A stretch of DNA of 64,000 nucleotides from Streptomyces agglomeratus (GTDB lineage Bacteria; Actinomycetota; Actinomycetes; Streptomycetales; Streptomycetaceae): NCBI RefSeq assembly GCF_001746415.1, contig NZ_MEHJ01000001.1, forward strand, positions 2,233,001 to 2,297,000. The letters run 5' to 3'. The notes below the pieces were generated by a model that was not told the DNA's origin, ran no database searches, and worked only from the letters and a program-made list of their open reading frames with translations. Position numbers and translations under genes: made by a program. This document shows, piece by piece, positions 61,438 through 64,000 of the stretch (position 1 is its first letter; each line of letters starts with the position of its first letter).

Positions 61438-64000
61438 CTACGGGTGAGAATCTCCCCGGATCATAGCGAGCATTTCATCCAATTCATCCGGTTTGACCAT
61501 TACATCGCGTGCCTTCGATCCCTCACTCGGCCCCACGATGTTCCGGGACTCCATCAGATCCATCAGCCTGCCCGCCTTCGCGAAGCCGACACGCAGCTTG
61601 CGCTGGAGCATCGACGTCGAGCCGAACTGCGTGGACACCACGAGCTCGGCCGCCTGGCACAGCAGATCCAGGTCGTCACCGATATCCTCGTCGATTTCCT
61701 TCTTCTTCGCCGTCCCGGCCACGACGTCTTCCCTGAAGACGGGCGCCATCTGGTCCTTGCAGTGCTGGACGATCGCGGCGACCTCGTCCTCCGTGACGAA
61801 CGCGCCCTGCATACGGGTGGGCTTGTTCGCGCCCATCGGCAGGAAGAGGCCGTCGCCCTTGCCGATCAGCTTCTCGGCGCCCGGCTGGTCGAGGATGACG
61901 CGGCTGTCCGCCAGCGAGGAGGTCGCGAAGGCGAGCCGCGAGGGCACATTCGCCTTGATCAGACCGGTGACGACGTCCACCGACGGCCGCTGTGTGGCAA
62001 GCACCAGATGAATGCCGGCGGCGCGGGCCAACTGGGTGATGCGGACGATGGAGTCCTCGACATCGCGCGGCGCGACCATCATCAGGTCCGCGAGCTCGTC
62101 GACGATGACCAGCAGGTACGGGTACGGCGACAGCTCGCGCCCGCTTCCCTCGGGCGGCTTCACCTTGCCGGTCCGTACCGCGTGGTTGAAGTCGTCGATG
62201 TGCCGGTAGCCGTACGCCGCGAGGTCGTCGTAGCGCAGGTCCATCTCCCGCACGACCCACTGGAGCGCCTCGGCAGCCCGCTTGGGGTTGGTGATGATCG
62301 GCGTGATCAGGTGCGGGATGCCCTCGTACGCCGTGAGTTCGACCCGCTTCGGGTCGACCAGCACCATCCGTACGTCCTCGGGGTCGCCCGCACCATCACC
62401 GAGGTGATCAGACAGTTGATGCACGACGACTTTCCCGAGCCGGTGGCGCCCGCGACGAGCACGTGCGGCATCTTGGCGAGGTTGGCCATCTCGTAGCCGC
62501 CCTCGACGTTCTTGCCCAGCGCGACGAGCATCGGATGGTCGTCCTCGGCGGCGTCCGCGAGCCGCAGCACATCGCCCAGCTTGACCATCTCGCGGTCACT
62601 GTTCGGGATCTCGATGCCGACGGCGGACTTGCCCGGGATGGGGCTGATGATGCGTACGTCGGGACTGGCGACGGCGTACGCGATGTTCTTGGCGAGCGCC
62701 GTGATCCGCTCGACCTTGACCGCCGGGCCCAGCTCCACCTCGTACCGGGTGACCGTCGGCCCCCGGGTGAAGCCGGTGACGGCCGCGTCGACCTTGAACT
62801 CGGTGAAGACGGTCGTCAGTGAGGCGACGACGGCGTCGTTGGCGGCGCTGCGCGTCTTGCCGGGACCGCCACGCTCCAGCAGATCCAGCGACGGCAGCGC
62901 GTAGGTGATGTCGCCGGCGAGCTGGAGCTGTTCGGCGCGGGGCGGCAGCGGCTGGGACACCTCCGGCTGCGCCTTGGTCAGATCCGCCACCTTCGCCCCG
63001 GACGAGGGATCGGACGAGGGGTCAGCGCCGGAGCCCGCCCCCGCGTCCGCCCCGCGCACCGGCCCGGGAACAGGTGTACGTTCCGGTTTCCCGGCGCCCT
63101 CGCGGGCCGGCGGGACACCGGCCGGGCGCTCGGTGGAGACCCCCTGCGTCAGGTCCGCGACGAGCGGTGAGGGCGGCAGGCCGTTCAGTACGGCGCCGTC
63201 CAGCGCGGCGGCGGCGGCCGCGGCCACATCCACCGCGTCCATGGCGCGTTGCGCGGGCGCGGACTGTGCGACGGCCCGGCGGGGCCGCCGGCGCCGGGTG
63301 AGCGCCTCCTCCTCCGCGAGCTCCGCCTCGGACTCCGCGGGGACCGGGCCCCGGCGCGCGGGCGAGCGGCGCGCGCCGGCGGGCAGCGCCTCGCGCCACT
63401 GCTCCTCGTACCGCTCGTCGTCCTCGTACACGTACTCCTCCGGCGGCGCCGCCAGGATCCCCAGCATGATCCCAAGCTGCCGCAGCCGCTCCGGGACGGC
63501 GTTGACCGGCGTCGCGGTGACGACGAGCAGCCCGAAGACAGTGAGGAGCAGCAGAAGCGGTACGGCGAGAACGCTGCTCATGGTGAAGACCAGGGGCGTG
63601 GAGGCGGCCCAGCCGATCAGGCCGCCGGCGTCCTGGAGCCCTTCGATGCCGTCGCCGCGCGCGGGCGAACCGCAGGCGATGTGGACCTGTCCGAGGATGC
63701 CGACGACGAGGGCGGAGAGCCCGATGACGATCCGGCCGTTGGCCTCGGGCTTCTCCGGATGCAGGATCAGCCGTACGGCGATGACGCCCAGCAGTATCGG
63801 CACCAGCAGGTCGAGCCGCCCGAAGGCACCGGTCACCAGCATCCCGACGAGGTCGCCGACCGGCCCGCGCAGCTGTGCCCACGTACCGGCGGCGACGATC
63901 AGCGCGAGTCCGAGCAGCAGGAGCGCTACGCCGTCCTTGCGGTGCGCGGGGTCGAGCCCCTTCGCGCCGCGCCCTATTCCGCGGAACAGCGCGCCCACAC
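61438..64000 (-). pseudogene. ftsK: FtsK/SpoIIIE DNA translocase, 5' end beyond window, frameshifted in this sequence
   Basis: DNA-pumping translocase for chromosome segregation at septa. The visible N-terminal part has four membrane segments (for example [16 protein letters not shown]), then a long Pro/Ala/Asp linker and the motor. Walker A is [11 protein letters not shown]; the reading frame is lost just after it at a run of G on the plus strand (62380-62383) and continues in another frame as [20 protein letters not shown], with Walker [13 protein letters not shown] and the C-terminal gamma DNA-binding domain ([24 protein letters not shown]). Adding one base there joins the frames exactly. 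FtsK normally starts with a basic leader, so the coding region continues past 64000. Confidence 0.85.

Noticed and set aside
1..64000. CRISPR array, prophage, IS element or tRNA cluster
   Set aside because: No regularly spaced repeats, transposase or integrase motifs or cloverleaf-like segments were noticed. A tRNA scan would be needed to exclude a single tRNA.

Overview
The window is high-GC actinobacterial chromosome, almost certainly from a Streptomyces. The evidence is very high third-position GC, frequent GTG starts, 4-bp start/stop overlaps, and a gene order that I recognise from memory as the conserved Streptomyces core block from rnhB through nrdRJ-lexA, hflX, rshA, dapF-miaA-miaB, gluABCD, recA-recX, lhr, clgR-cinA-pgsA-rimO to ftsK. 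I see no prophage, insertion sequence, CRISPR array, rRNA or tRNA. It reads as ordinary core chromosome with a few accessory inserts.

Layout. 1-6.2 kb: the start of rnhB, a DUF4173-type membrane protein, an ADP-ribosylglycohydrolase overlapping a histidine phosphatase, a YdbC-like protein and a TerD-family protein. 6.3-11.1 kb: class II ribonucleotide reductase (nrdJ) with its repressor nrdR, divergent from lexA, with candidate NrdR and LexA operators between them. 11.2-19.3 kb: a DinG-type helicase, then a four-gene NRPS-independent siderophore (NIS) operon (diaminobutyrate aminotransferase, NIS synthetase, N-acyltransferase, NIS synthetase). 19.6-29.1 kb: a lipoprotein serine protease, hflX, an M1 aminopeptidase, the (p)ppGpp enzyme rshA (frameshifted in this sequence), dapF, a small membrane protein and miaA.

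29.3-35.5 kb: an 81-aa acidic protein, a solitary MT0933-like antitoxin, a LigB-fold protein with no histidine at all, miaB, a TAXI-type binding protein and a two-component system. 35.8-42.2 kb: the gluABCD-type glutamate ABC transporter, an FAD monooxygenase, and a cysteine dioxygenase/rhodanese pair preceded by a Cys-rich leader peptide. 42.4-49.1 kb: recX, recA with a LexA box, an AI-2E-family permease, DUF3046, a prenyltransferase-like protein, and azlCD with an AraC regulator. 49.3-56.9 kb: the giant helicase lhr, a Nei-type glycosylase, an SDR, a small membrane protein and a Dps. 57.1-64 kb: clgR, cinA, pgsA, rimO, a RodZ-like protein and ftsK, which runs off the right edge and also carries a frameshift.

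The genes group around DNA synthesis and repair (rnhB, nrdRJ, lexA, recAX, DinG-like, lhr, Nei, ftsK), tRNA/ribosome modification (miaA, miaB, rimO), stringent and proteolytic control (rshA, clgR), and metal/sulfur physiology (NIS operon, Dps, cysteine dioxygenase). The items most worth a second look are the stripped-down NIS operon lacking the decarboxylase and N-hydroxylase that its diaminobutyrate aminotransferase would normally accompany, the Cys leader peptide, the histidine-free LigB-like protein, the lone antitoxin flanked by tandemly duplicated gene ends, and two single-base homopolymer frameshifts (rshA, ftsK) that may be sequence errors.
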